Assembly: GCA_964020975.1 (NCBI GenBank)
Contig: OZ026619.1
Coordinates: 7,653,678-7,717,677, forward strand
Length of the DNA: 64,000 nucleotides
DNA from: Hermodice carunculata
Lineage: Eukaryota; Annelida; Polychaeta; Eunicida; Amphinomidae
Direction: 5' to 3'
Part shown: piece after piece, positions 1-10,978 of the stretch
How positions within the stretch are numbered: position 1 is the stretch's first letter
Layout: each line of letters begins with the position of its first letter
The notes under the pieces: generated by a model
What the model was told of the DNA's origin: nothing
Seen by the model: only the letters and a program-made list of their open reading frames with translations
Databases searched by the model: none
Position numbers and translations under genes: made by a program

Positions 1-382
1 TCCTTTGTGTAAAAAAAAGTTGATCTTATAGTGTGGTTCATGTGTAACTGTTTCTTAGCTGGGTCAAGCACAGTTGTACTAAGGTAGATAACACTTAGCA
101 TGGGTCATTATGAAAAAGGTAAACACCCAAGACATTCTGGATTCTCTGTTTGTTTTCAAAATTGAGCTGTAAGGGACTTGTCTTTGTGAAAGAACTAACC
201 ATGGTCTGTAGATATACACTGAGCACCAACAGTGTTACATTGTTTGCTGCGCCAGCTAGTCTGAATTTGAGATTGACAATAATGTGATTATATTGCCCAT
301 GTTAACAATGGTGGGTTAGGTTGAGTGATGTGTCGTTACATCTTGGCATAGCTAGCATGAATGGCTTGTATTTGTGAGCTAG
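1..382. other. intron or upstream sequence, no feature seen
   Basis: Nothing recognisable before the first exon. An in-frame TAG at 380-382 directly precedes the open frame of the first exon, so coding sequence can only enter at or after 383 through a splice acceptor. Confidence 0.4.
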
Positions 383-509
383 GAGGAGCTGGAGCAGAGG
401 ATGGTGGAGGAACAGGCCGCCAATGACAGTGCAGCGGTCAATGTGCTGGAGATGATGGGAGCTGCAGGGTCTGAGCTTGCCGGAGATGGCACTGCCATTA
501 AAGAACCAG
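383..509 (+). CDS. internal exon of a gene entering from the left; acidic helical segment
   Basis: This exon is open from the AG at 381-382 to the donor GTCAGT at 510. It reads EELEQRMVEEQAAND and continues with an Ala/Glu-rich stretch ending AIKEP, with one base left over (phase 1). The composition (E, Q, A, M) suggests an alpha-helical or coiled-coil end followed by a flexible tail. The frame joins perfectly (CCA G|GA) to the exon at 4,061, which ends in a stop, so this is the last or next-to-last coding part of the gene. The acceptor has a weak pyrimidine tract and its exact position is uncertain; nearby AGs would shorten the exon by a few codons. I do not recognise the protein family. Confidence 0.55.
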
Positions 510-619
510 GTCAGTCACATCACACTTCCCTGAGCCATACAAGAGACATCTCAGGATCAGCCTGTCATGTCATCTACCTTGCAGTGTAACATGCCGAGTA
601 AAGCTGTTTTTGGCTCATG

Positions 620-1690
620 CTGGTGGTCAGCACTTGTGTTGCCCCGTGCAAGTGTCCAAGGCCACCCAGGTCAGGTGTTGGTGACTGGTTACTCATGCAG
701 GGTGCTGGTGACAGGGACCACACAGTCCTTGTATTGATGACCAAAGATACCCATGCACTGTGCCAGTTATAGAGGCCACCCATACAAGGTGGTTTTACCT
801 GGGTGTTCATGCATGTTGGTGTTGACTGAGGTCACCCATGCAAGGTGCTGGTGACTGGCTGTGCATGCATTGTACTGGTGATTAAGACCATGGGTGACTG
901 GCTAGTCCAGTATTGTGTTGGTAACTATGGTTATGCATGCATTGTACTGGTGATTAAGACCATGGGTGACTGGCTAGTCCAGTATTGTGTTGGTAACTAT
1001 GGTTACGCATGCATTGTACTGGTGACTAAGACCATGGGTGACTGGCTAGTCCAGTATTGTGTTGGTAACTATGGTTACGCATGCATTGTACTGGTGACTA
1101 AGACCATGGGTGACGGTCTTGCTCAGTGTTCTGTTGGTGACTACGGTTATGCATGCATTGTATTGGTGACTAAGACCATGGGTGACTGGCTAGTCCAGTA
1201 TTGTGTTGGTAACTATGGTTACGCATGCATTGTACTGGTGACTGAGACCACTCATTCAAGGTGATGGAGACCATGGTTATCAATACACACTGCTGGTGAC
1301 TTAAAGTTAGCCATGCAGCATGTTGATGACTGGGGCTGCCAGTGGAATGTGTTGGTGCCTTGGGTCACCCATGCAGGGCGCTGGTGACCATGGCACCCTT
1401 GCACTGTGCTACTGATCAAGAACACCTCATGCTATACTAAGTGCTGGTGATCAAGGTCACCAATGTTATGTAAACTGTAAAGGATCTAGGTCACTAATGC
1501 ATTAGAACTGGTGACCTGGACCACCTAGGGGTTGTGCTGGTGACCAGGACCACCCATGTTCTGTGCTGGTGACCAGGACCACCCATGAATTGTACTGGTA
1601 ACCAGGACCACCCATAGATTGTACTGGTAACCAGAACCACCCATGGATTGTACTGGTAACCAGACCAACCATAATTGATGCCTGTATAAT
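620..1690. repeat. minisatellite with a 36-bp base unit and a 72-bp higher-order block
   Basis: Degenerate units containing CTGGTGAC..GGACCACCCATG..TTGTG repeat across the whole block. In the centre (about 860-1,250) a 72-bp double unit (GCATGCATTGTACTGGTGA...) is repeated about five times with few changes. The flanks (620-860 and 1,260-1,690) hold single, more diverged units. Because 72 is a multiple of three, a 139-codon frame stays open through the core, but it is a by-product of the repeat. The block lies in the intron between the exons at 383 and 4,061. Confidence 0.85.
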
Positions 1691-2400
1691 ATCGTTGGAA
1701 CTCGTTAGTTGCATTTTATAATGGCACTTAAGCAGACTTGTTCAAAATCATTACGGCTTAGAAATGTTGCAAATGGCTTGGTCAAGTTGACATTTGCTGA
1801 TCTAATGGAGACCCACTGTACATGCTACCGGCTGTTTAGTGGATCCTTAGGGGTAGTGGCCTCTGTGTGACATGTCATGGTGAAGATGAGAGAGCATGCA
1901 GGGGTGACACTTGCTACCAATCCTAGAAAGAACAGTTTTGTTTCTGTTTAAACAGTATCTCCATGTACCTTTTCTCACTTAACTTGTCACATTGCCCTGC
2001 ACGTTTGAAGTTTGCAAATTAAGAGTTCTTTGTCCAATTAAATGTACAGTTCTCTGTGTTACTAACACTGACAGTTGATGCATGACACATTGATGATATT
2101 CACTCAGTGACTCAGGTATGTCTGCGTGTTCACCTTGGGATGGGCCATGATGTACTTGTATGTTACCAACATGACTGACTGGGCTGCAGATTGCTGGTTA
2201 TAGCTGTAGCTGGCAGTTACCTCATATTATGTAATGATCTACAGTGTACAATGGCTCGGTCAAGTCATCATTGGGACCCTGTGAGCAGGAGGGGTATTAT
2301 ACATACCCCCTGGCTGTAACCAGTCTTGTTGACTTTATGTGGACAATATAGACAATAGTACTTCCATATGTATATAGGTTAAACAGGGACAGGTTGGCTT

Positions 2401-2480
2401 ATGGAGAGTAAAGAATTTGGACTGCGGAATAGGGTAATGACTACTAGGAAGTGGTTCTGGACTCAAAGACACAAATACAA
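2401..2480. repeat. dispersed repeat, copy 1 (partner at 49,002)
   Basis: About 80 bp (ATGGAGAGTAAAGAATTTGG ... AGACACAAATACAATG) match 49,002-49,085 in the same orientation with roughly ten differences by eye. On the minus strand both copies read a related peptide containing EPLPSS and FTLH, so this may be a fragment of a larger element. Family unknown. Confidence 0.7.
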
Positions 2481-2629
2481 TGGGTACAAATAGGTCACCA
2501 TAAATGTCACCAGCGTGAGGAGGGCTCTGCACTGTTTAGCACACAGTACCTTGAACCCAGTGTCTTTCTTTGTCTGTTTACTCTGTTTTTAACCCATGGT
2601 AGGTGGAAGCGTCAGAGGGTGTTGTGCCT

Positions 2630-2659
2630 TCCCTCCCCCCCCCCCCCCCCCACACACAT
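2630..2659. repeat. poly-C and CA low-complexity run
   Basis: A run of about 20 C followed by CACACACA. The Pro- and Gly-rich frames read through it are artefacts of the run. Confidence 0.8.
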
Positions 2660-2799
2660 TGCTTGTCCATCCTGATGACTGCAGAGTCTCCATGAACGAG
2701 CAGCTGCACCAAATGTTTGTAAAGATGTGCCTGAGGATTAACCAGATGCCTATTGAACTAGAGATCCAGATTTGTTGTTTGGATACTTCTGTGGACAGG

Positions 2800-3380
2800 A
2801 GTGTGCCACATACCAAAATTGGGTTACTGTGACCTTGACCTTGGAGTCATCCTAGAAAGTGCTTGTGTGGGCCAGATTTCCCATACTGTAATTTTGACAA
2901 GCCTCAGACTGGGTTTGTGGATAGTTCTTGGAGTCAGGGATGAGAATCAGTTGCCATTTTGCAACTTTCAGCCAAAATTGCTTCCCTTCAACAAAATAAA
3001 ATGTTCTTAGTTTGGTGTAACTGCTGCAACACTGTTAAAATCTTTGGGGTAGGGCATATTAGGTTGCCAGTTTGCTCTTGGGGTAGCCAAAATGCACTCT
3101 AGCTATTGTTATCCCTGTTGAATGGCATACCAAAATTATGTCACTTTGACCTTGACGTTTGACCCTGTCACAGGAAATGCCAGTGTGGGCTATATTTCTT
3201 ATAAGTCTACATGTCCTGTAAAAACCAGATACCAAGAGATACCAAGCTTTTAATGTGCCACTTCTTGGGATAAGAGTATGTCATGTACCAATATTAGGTC
3301 ACAGTGACCTTGACCTTTGACCCCACCATAGAAAATGCTTGTCTAGGCCATATTCCCTGTAATGTAAGAGCTGCAGATAC
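2800..3380. repeat. three diverged copies of an ACCTTGACC-type repeat
   Basis: Related segments start near 2,805 (ACATACCAAAATTGGG), 3,125 (GCATACCAAAATTATG) and 3,285 (GTACCAATATTAGG). Each is followed by a variant of CACTGTGACCTTGACCTTTG, then A-GAAATGC, GTGTGGGCC and ATATTTCC. This type of repeat is common in marine invertebrate genomes. Origin and family are not resolved here. Confidence 0.65.
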
Positions 3381-4060
3381 CCTTAACCTTTGATAGGGGA
3401 TTGACTATGTATTGCTGTGCAATAGGACTGCCCATGTACTCATGATTATGTGTTGTCAGCACATTAAACTCAATTGATAGCACATGGTTTCCTTGTGATG
3501 CAAGCACACATCACTCTGTAGATGTCAGGGAACCAGGCACTTTTGGCAGCAGACACTTTTCAATGCCACAATATAGAATGCTCAAGACTATGCTGCAGGT
3601 TTGACTTGTTCCAGCCACTTGTTGTTGACATAGAATCTTAAATAAAAGTTTAGAGATGTTATTTGACAGACATATGCTTGGCTGAGGGATTTAGGAGATA
3701 CTAGATTGTCAGCAGCGCAAGATACAGGTGCGGGGATCTTCATAAAGATGTGGATGTACTGCTCATGGTGTAGTTTTCTAAAATCTGGTGTTAGCGTCCC
3801 TTTCTTACAAGTGTCAAACCTCCTTGCACGAGGCACTCCACTTCACACATGATGAGGATGATGCATTCATTAGCATGATGGACACTGCATACTTTATAAC
3901 AATCGGTACTGCACAGTTTGTGTGATTAAAACTGCATACTTTTGCTGTATGATGAGGGATGTATAATTAGCATGAGTAGAATTGTACATTAGAAAAGCAT
4001 GATCCAAATGTAAATCAAACAAGACTTATGGTTTACGCCGAAAATATGTTATCATTTTAG

Positions 4061-4272
4061 GATCTATGGAAAGTGGCAATAAAGTGGAGAGTAACCATGG
4101 TAACCATGATGATAACTTAAAGGGACACAAAGGCAGTAACCATGGTGATTTATCAGAGCACAATGAGGACAGTATTAGTGATGGAGAGTTAGGGGGCCAG
4201 AGCAGTGCCATAGTTATACGCTTTGATTCGGCTCAGGAGGAGGATCCCGTGCAGTTGGAGTCTGAGGTGTAG
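4061..4272 (+). CDS. terminal coding exon, hydrophilic tail ending in a PDZ-ligand-like ESEV
   Basis: The acceptor ATCATTTTAG is followed by two bases that complete a Gly codon from the 383-509 exon. The exon then encodes about 69 residues and a TAG at 4,270-4,272. The tail is rich in N, H, G, D, E and S (SNHGNHDDN, SEHNEDSISDGELGG) and ends RFDSAQEEDPVQLESEV. It has no membrane segment and looks disordered. The last four residues fit the class I PDZ-binding pattern S/T-x-V. That pattern is common at the ends of channels, transporters and receptors, so a membrane protein is possible; this is inference. The matching phase and the open frame up to the stop support a real exon. Confidence 0.6.
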
Positions 4273-4494
4273 CAGACTGGTGCCTGCTGTTCCCGCCAAC
4301 TCTTGGTAAATACCATGTACTTTGATCTGCTGTAACACAGTGGCTTTACTTTGTCCCTCTGCTTGCAGTTTCCACTGACTCTGTGCGCAAATTGTGAAGG
4401 GCTTCCCAGCTTTGGTTGATGCTTGTGAGTCTACAGGTTTTTATTTGGTTTTGAGACTGTGGCCTTGATCTGCTGACTGGGGCTGGCAGACTGC

Positions 4495-4668
4495 TTTGCC
4501 TGCATGTTTGCCGCTTTAATTAACTTCCATGCACACCTTTTCAAACTAGTAACCACAAACAAGATGACTCTGTGATAAGTTTTGCCTGCATGTTTCCTGC
4601 TGAAATGAACTTCTATGCACACCTTTTCAAACCTGTAACAATAGACATGATAATTCTTTGATAAGTGT
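4495..4668. repeat. tandem duplication of about 86 bp, two copies
   Basis: Two adjacent copies both run TTGCCTGCATGTTT ... CTTC-ATGCACACC ... TTTTCAAAC ... GTAAC ... TGATAAGT. They are about 80% alike by eye. The block lies in the 3' region downstream of the stop at 4,272. Confidence 0.7.
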
Positions 4669-5487
4669 GTCAAAGAGGCAACTTAAAGATATTTATTCAC
4701 AAAAGATGTTTACCTCAAAGACTAGACAACTGAAAACTGCATAGGGAAGTCAAACACATATCTTGAGTGACCTGTTACTAACAATGGTGTACACAAATTT
4801 AAAATCAAGAGTTGTGTTTGTTTTGCGTAAAATTAGAGCTGTGCTGTAAATCCTATGCTTGGATGGGGAGGGGAACATGGTTGCTTTATATTTTGAGGAC
4901 ACTTGTATGACACCTATGTGCACAGGGCAGTAGTTTGACCTCCTAGGGGTCTGGAAACCTGACCTATGGGACCTTGGTATAACACCCATCATGGTAGGAA
5001 CTAGTATCAGGGATGGGTGAGGCAGGATACTGCTTTGATGCCTTTATTTTTATAGTCGCTTGCCTGAAACATATTGTGTCGTAAATGTTCTGATGTCCTT
5101 ATAAGATCATTTGTTGCTGCTCAAACTTTCGTCCAGATCTTTTATGGAATAGCTGCGGTGAAGTGTGGTAGTGTCCAGGGTGTGTATGTAATTGTAATGC
5201 ACAGGACTGTTCATTAATTTAATAAGCACTGTTTAACTTCTTACATGTGTCATTTTGGTTATTGACATCCAAAATGTATTTTTATAGTACATGTAGTGTT
5301 ACATACAATACCTAGGAATTTATTATTGTATTTTTGGATGATGTACCATTAGCTTTATCAATGACACATTTTGGACCAATTCAGCAGCTTTCCTTGGCAT
5401 GCTTTGGTCAAAGTGTGCCGAGAAAAGCTATTGACCTGGCAGTGAAGGAGTTAAACCTGTCTAATTATTGAATTTTTTTATGATGTA

Positions 5488-6360
5488 CAGTTACGCCCGG
5501 CTAAAAGTTAACAGCCAAACGTTTTTTTTTTGCGTTTTGTTGGTGTTTGGCTTTTGTTTGGAAACATTTGAAAACGTTTGGAATGTGTTTGGAAAGCATT
5601 TGGGAAAAATCTCAAACACTTTTACAAAACGTTCGAACACTTTCACAAGCAACCGAATACTTCTCCAAACGCGTTCAAACACTTTCCAAACACGTTGAAC
5701 AATTACCCAAATGATTTCAAACACTTTCAGAAACACATTCAAACACTATGCATTTCAAACACTTCCATTTAAATGATGAAGAACCTCCAAACGTATTTTT
5801 AACAGGTCCAGCAATATATGATGTAACTACATGTAAATGTGCACTTATCCAGCATTATAGGTTGTATATATTTATATAAAACACGATCCAAATACGTTTA
5901 CCCAAGTGTCTAATTGAACTAAAATTAATTAAAGACTTAATTCTTCATTTAAGATGTCATGAATACTTCATTGTTCAGAAACTGTTTCGGAGTAAATCCA
6001 TAGGCAATATCATGATCAGATCATGATTCATGATCTCTTCATGATCTGATCATGATATTGCCTATAAATTTACTCCGTAATAGTTCCTAATTTTCAATTG
6101 AAATATATATAATTACTCCAAGGGCCAATGGAGTATCGCCTGGCTTACTCCACTGGAGCTAATTCACCAAATGCGTTTGGCAAAGTGTTTGAAAGCGTTT
6201 GGAAAAGTGTTTGAAAGCATTTGGCAAAGTGTTTGTAAAGCGTTTGGAAAGTGTTTGCAAAGTGTTTGCTGCGCGTTTGCAAAACGTTGGACTTTCACTG
6301 AAAGTGTTTGGGAAACGTTGGTGCCTTTGGCGTTTGTGAACTTGAACGCGAGCGTAACTG
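5488..6360. mobile_element. fold-back / MITE-like DNA element with TA at both ends
   Basis: The left end TA-CAGTTACGCCCGGC (TA at 5,486-5,487) mirrors the right end GCGAGCGTAACTG-TA (TA at 6,361-6,362). Inside the ends, the left arm (5,500-5,770) is a run of degenerate CAAACACTTTCC units and the right arm (6,165-6,340) holds the complementary GGAAAGTGTTTG units. The element is about 870 bp and has no coding frame of its own. TA flanks with CAGT termini fit a non-autonomous Tc1/mariner-type element; the tandem subterminal repeats recall fold-back elements. Class assignment is inference. Confidence 0.75.
5989..6076. repeat. near-perfect hairpin inside the fold-back element
   Basis: The left arm starts GGAGTAAATCCATAGGC and the right arm ends GCCTATAAATTTACTCC. 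The arms are about 38 bp with only one or two mismatches and a loop of about 11 bp. The core is itself repetitive in ATGATCAGATCATGA. The hairpin centre (about 6,033) is off the centre of the enclosing element (about 5,924), so it may be a separate nested palindrome. Confidence 0.85.
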
Positions 6361-6947
6361 TACATAGACTGACAAATGTTGGTCAGACTATAATTTTATA
6401 AAAGGTGTCCCCTCTCTAGTTTTTTCCAAGTTTACCCGAGAAATTGGCCGCTCAATTTGCATGGCTTGATCATAATAATACTTCTAGCAGTTGTACTTAT
6501 AAATCATTTCCCTTGTCCTCATTGTCTTTGCCAATGCAGATTTGACAGTTGCTTGCATGCTGTACATGTCTGTATAATGCTTCTGTTCTCTTAGCCTATG
6601 ATGGACAGATGCAGACAAGACTGATGCATGTTTCTGTATGTTTTATACATTTACACAGTCAACATGGTCAAAATGTATCTGGCTCTAAAACATGTGCATA
6701 TACATGTAGTATGTATGCTTGTGCCTAAGGCTGAAAGATGTATGCCTGAATGTGATGCATGCCTGACTCAATACATGTCCGGATATTCATGGCTCCAAAA
6801 TGTGTTCTGATAGTTAACATTGAAGACCAGTCTTGTATCTCAGCCTGATATTGCCTTTTGGAAAATTTACTCAGTTGAGCATGCTTTGGTAAACATTTAA
6901 ATAACGGTACAAAATAAAGTGTGAATGTTTCTGCCTATATTTTGTAG

Positions 6948-6979
6948 ATGTTGGCAGTGACAGGAGTGGAAGTGGATAG
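6948..6979 (+). CDS. possible alternative last exon (DVGSDRSGSG, then stop)
   Basis: The acceptor CTATATTTTGTAG is preceded by a good pyrimidine-rich tract. If the donor at 509 is joined here, the phase fits and the reading is DVGSDRSGSG followed by TAG at 6,977-6,979. This would replace the long acidic tail and the ESEV end with ten Ser/Gly-rich residues. A polyadenylation hexamer lies downstream at 7,752. A ten-codon fit can occur by chance, so confidence is low. Confidence 0.28.
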
Positions 6980-7202
6980 TATAGAGCCTTCCTAACATAT
7001 TTTGATTTTAATGATACAGAATTGGTGCAGGACATTTAAGTTTTTGGGACAAGTATTACTGCAAAGAGGTTAGATGTTGGACTGATACTTGTCGGATGTA
7101 TGCATGAGGACAGATACTTGTATGATACAAAATATACATTTGCACGCTGCAGCCTGTTATGCCACTATGACAAGTGCTGGTACTTTTGGTTATATATACA
7201 TG

Positions 7203-7228
7203 TATGGATGGATGGATGGATGGATGCT
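7203..7228. repeat. (GGAT)n microsatellite
   Basis: About six GGAT units following ATATATACATGTAT. Simple repeat. Confidence 0.8.
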
Positions 7229-8430
7229 TGCATGATGTATGCTGATATTGGGTAGCACAACTGTGTGATGCTTGTTCCTAACTTGTTGAAGTGTTGTGTG
7301 TAAGGTAGATGTGTACACTTGACCTTGCAGGGCAGTGAAGTGTGCCACAGGGGACAAGAGACAACATTTTGAGCTGCCAGACTGCACCAGTCAAGGGACC
7401 AGGGCATGTGAGCCCACAGAGTGTGCATAGTTCCCCTGATGTTGAGGACCTGCTGACAACATGACTGTGATTTGCACTCTTGTGATGAGCTAGCTGTATA
7501 TGTGCACTCAATCCTAGTTGAAGAGTTCTAGCGATACATTGTTACATCTGCTATTTTGATATGTGTTTAATTATATACACTGTAGCAGATTGTTGACTTA
7601 TCCGATACACTGTGACACAGTAGTTGAATTGTTCCTATTTCATATTGACATCTTAGATTTATCAGCATTGATTCTTGTGTTATCAAAGAAGGAATGTGAC
7701 ATGAAATCATTCAAGTCGAAAAGTTCTTGTAAATATTTATGTATGAAACAGAATAAATAAGGTCTGTTTCTCTTTGAAAAGCATCAATGAGACCATTATC
7801 CTTCAAGTATGAATATGGATGTACTGATTTGAAAAGAGGTTCAAAAATATTTTTTCATTCACATGTGAACTTTTTATGTTGAAGTAATGACATTTTGTCA
7901 GTAGTGTCCTTAAAGTGACATGATCCACAAAAACTATTTATGCCAATTCCGTTTGAAAATACTAATCCTAACTTTTGATATTAAATCATTCTGCAGTAGT
8001 TTGGAAGTATTTGTACTGGGAACACCGAAATTGTTATTTCCGTTGTACAGCTGTGACCATATTCAATGTGCATGGCTCTGCTTGTAGCTTGTATCCATCA
8101 TTTCAGATTGCATGGGATGCTAGTCAGGGATGATACCATATTTATGACTAATGATGTAATTATGACTGAGACTGTGATTTTCCATTGCAGTAATTGAAGA
8201 ACTGTGCCTCAGGTGTATAATTGATGCCTAATTGTTTGGTAAGAAATAAGATCTATCTGCAAAGTTCAAGTTTGAACTGATGAACTGCGTCTCTCTATAG
8301 GAAGATGCTGCTAGTTCATTACCATCAAATATCGTGGGACATGTGTTGGAGGTGATGAATTTCAGGTGAATGAAAAATGAGATGGAAGCTCGTTGACATT
8401 GTCAGACTTTCTCCATGACCTTCTGTTTTA
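7229..8430. other. no gene seen
   Basis: AT-rich sequence. Apart from the AATAAA at 7,752 I find no exon with splice sites, no RNA gene and no clear repeat. Confidence 0.4.
7752..7757 (+). promoter_or_regulatory. candidate polyadenylation signal AATAAA
   Basis: AATAAA sits in GAATAAATAAGG and is followed by a T-rich stretch (CTGTTTCTCTTTG), as expected of a cleavage and polyadenylation site. It could end the plus-strand gene, at least its possible last exon at 6,948. No other strong signal was found close after the stop at 4,272. Confidence 0.35.
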
Positions 8431-8439
8431 CCCTCATCA

Positions 8440-9300
8440 CATAAAGTGTCAGAGGGTATTGTCATCCACTGTGTCGCCGTCTGTCTTGTTGACGTTACCG
8501 CAGTCTCAAAAGAAAATTCACGGTAGCTTTACCAAATTTTTATGAGAGATGCACCTTATAATGGATCAGGTTCCTATTGAAAACCAGTGTCCTTTGATTA
8601 TTTTAAAACTTTTTATGAAACTTTTAATGTATTTATTTGAAGGCCGTCTGAGTGGCATAGAGCCTGACAATCTTACAGCGATATCTCAAAAAATATTCAC
8701 CACAGCTGTACCAAATTGGTATCAGAGATGCAACTTGTAATGGATCAGGTTCCTATTGAAATGGGCTTCCTCTGATTATTAAACTTTTTATGAAACTCAC
8801 AGTGTATTTATTTGAAGGCCATCTGAGGGTGTCAACCCAGACGACATTACCACAGTATCTAAAAAAATATTGACCGCAGCTTTACCAATTTCTTTTGTCC
8901 GAGATGCATTTTATGATGGCCCAGGTTCCTATTTAAAACCAGTTTCCCCTTTATATTTATAAATTTTTCATGAAGTATGTATTTATTTCCTGGCTGTCTG
9001 AGTGGCGCACAAGGTGACCACGTTATCATAACATCTCAACAAGGATGCATCGCAGCTTCACCAAATTTTTACCAGAGATGCACATTATAATGGACCACGT
9101 TCCTATTGAAAACCAGTTTCCTCTTATTATTCTTAAACTTATGAAACTTTTGAAGTATTTATTTGAAGGCCATCTGAGTGGCAAACAAGTGGACAATCTT
9201 GTTACCATATCTCAAGAAGGATTCATCACAGCTTCATCAAAATTTTGGTGCAGTTACCCCGTACTATGGCACCTGTAAAGTGTCAAAAAGAAATTGCAGA
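8440..9300. repeat. tandem array, unit about 178 bp, four to five copies
   Basis: Units begin near 8,529, 8,710, 8,884, 9,060 and 9,235 with variants of ACCAAATTTTTATGAGAGATG. They continue with TTATAATGGATCAGGTTCCTATTGAAAACC, AAACTTTTTATGAAAC, ATTTATTTGAAGGCC and ATCTCAA. The leader at 8,445 (AAGTGTCAGAGGGTATTGTC) and the trailer at 9,255 (CCCCGTACTATGGCACC) occur once. The small frames inside are by-products. Confidence 0.8.
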
Positions 9301-10370
9301 ATTAAGGAGAAAAAGATTATGGGAGCCGAGGGTAATCCGTTCTCTGAACGCTATTTTTGATAGGTTAAAATGTGCATGTTACATAGTACTATAATTTGCA
9401 ACACTGCATTCATCATTATTTCCAACATTGGTATTTGTGTACAGTGAAAGCTCATTATAATGATACTATCTGTGCCTCTAAAAGGGTGTCGGATAACTGA
9501 ATACATTGCATAAGTGAATCAAATAATCAAGAAAATGGACTTTTTGACCCTAAAAACTTGTGTCATTTAGAGAATTTGTTAGATATCTGAGTGGCATTAC
9601 AATGAGAATTCACTGTAATTTCAAATTGTCATTTCATATGTAAGACCAGTTGTAAGTGAAGCAACAGTCCACTGCAGTGGAAACTGTCATGAGTTTCAAA
9701 CATCTTGATTGTAAATATGGACAGTTCGGGAAACATAATAATGCAAAATCCCAATCAATGCATATCTGAATGTTTTTAGCGCCTAGTCAAGGTTTTGTTT
9801 CAAGTTGATGTTAATGGCACTGTATGCCACAACTGTTTGTAGGTTGAATGTAGGAGGGTCTTGTTTCAGGAGTATGTGCATTTACATATGTACCAGTACC
9901 TCCATGTACGTTAACACGGGCCATCCCCTTGAATGTGGGACATTCATATCAACTGCAGTACTCCTTTGGCTGGTGTTGCTCAACAGGAAAGTACCCGTAT
10001 GTAGATGCAGGTAGATCGGTTGATCAAACTGGGCAAAAAGCATTGCTCTTTCAAAAACTAGCAACTGAGAAATAATTAACTCTTCCATACGTTGATCAAA
10101 GTGAAATTTACTACTAATGCATGGTTTGATCCAAATTGGTTCAAATGCAAAGGACTACAGAATTTCGAGACATTGATCAAAATACTGAACTTGTTTCCTT
10201 GAATAAAATAAACAGCTGCATTTTGTGATACTGTGAAACAAGTACATGCACTATTACTTGTCTCGTGGTAATCTTGTTTCCGTTAACATTGATTGTATGG
10301 GGAAGAAGTGAACAATTTCCATAAAACTTGACTGCACTGTTTGACTAGCCTCTAAACTTGAGTGGCAGGC
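9301..10370. other. no gene seen
   Basis: I find no exon, RNA gene or repeat that I can support. Short open frames on both strands lack family features and splice context. Confidence 0.4.
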
Positions 10371-10460
10371 ATTAGGCATACATGTGGCATCAGGCATACA
10401 TGTGGCATTAGGCATACATGTGCCATCAGGCATACATATGGCATTAAGCATACATGTGTT
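10371..10460. repeat. minisatellite, 18-bp unit, about five copies
   Basis: The unit AGGCATACATGTGGCAT varies at the last bases (ATC, ATT, CCATC). Frames read across it on the minus strand (CMPNATCMPDATC) are by-products. Confidence 0.85.
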
Positions 10461-10698
10461 ACACACAGCTGAAATTTTTGTGGACCTGGGAATAGAGTGA
10501 AACAACTCACTAAATAAATGTGGCTGGCTGAGGGAGAAGCAGAATGAATAGTGTGTTTGAGCATGTTGTACAATGACATATGGCTATATGTAACACGTAT
10601 TGAAATATTTTTTCCCATCAAAATAATTTGTGTCTCAAGTTGTTCATAGCAGTTGTGGTCACATTATAAAGGGTTATTTTTATTTAATTTGTGTTTGT

Positions 10699-10723
10699 TA
10701 AGAGGAGGGGGTGGGGTGGGGTG
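10699..10723 (+). other. strong G-quadruplex motif
   Basis: GGGGGTGGGGTGGGGTGGGG has four G4-5 runs with single-base loops, the shape of a very stable parallel G-quadruplex. It lies between genes. No role can be read from context. Confidence 0.7.
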
Positions 10724-10912
10724 GGGATGTTTACTGGCATGACGCTGGACTAAAGCCATGAACAGCAAGCCCAAACTTTATTGTGGCTTAAGTCCTGGAA
10801 AAAAATTAACAAACAAAATAGAAAGGTCACTAGTGAAAATTTTGAAAGAAACTGTAAATGTGATTACACTGCCTGAAGTACATTAAGGAAGTCCATTTTC
10901 TCAAAGCTCAAG

Positions 10913-10978
10913 AGTATGTGTTCTGTGAGGTTGTATGTGTTCTGTGAGGTTGTATGTGTTCTGTGAGGTTGTATGTGC
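10913..10978. repeat. three tandem copies of a 19-bp unit
   Basis: The unit TATGTGTTCTGTGAGGTTG is repeated three times exactly, and the last copy runs on into TATGTGCTTTGAG. Exact copies suggest recent slippage. Confidence 0.85.

Noticed and set aside
845-1264. 139-codon repeat protein (ACIVLV..MGDWLVQYCVG)
   Set aside because: Its frame is open only because the 72-bp minisatellite unit is a multiple of three; no splice or start context and similar frames on the other strand.
2596-2832. 78-codon plus frame (MVGGSVRGCC ... IELEIQICC) as an extra exon of the left gene
   Set aside because: It crosses a poly-C run, its best acceptor has the wrong phase for the donor at 509, and its end runs into a dispersed repeat.
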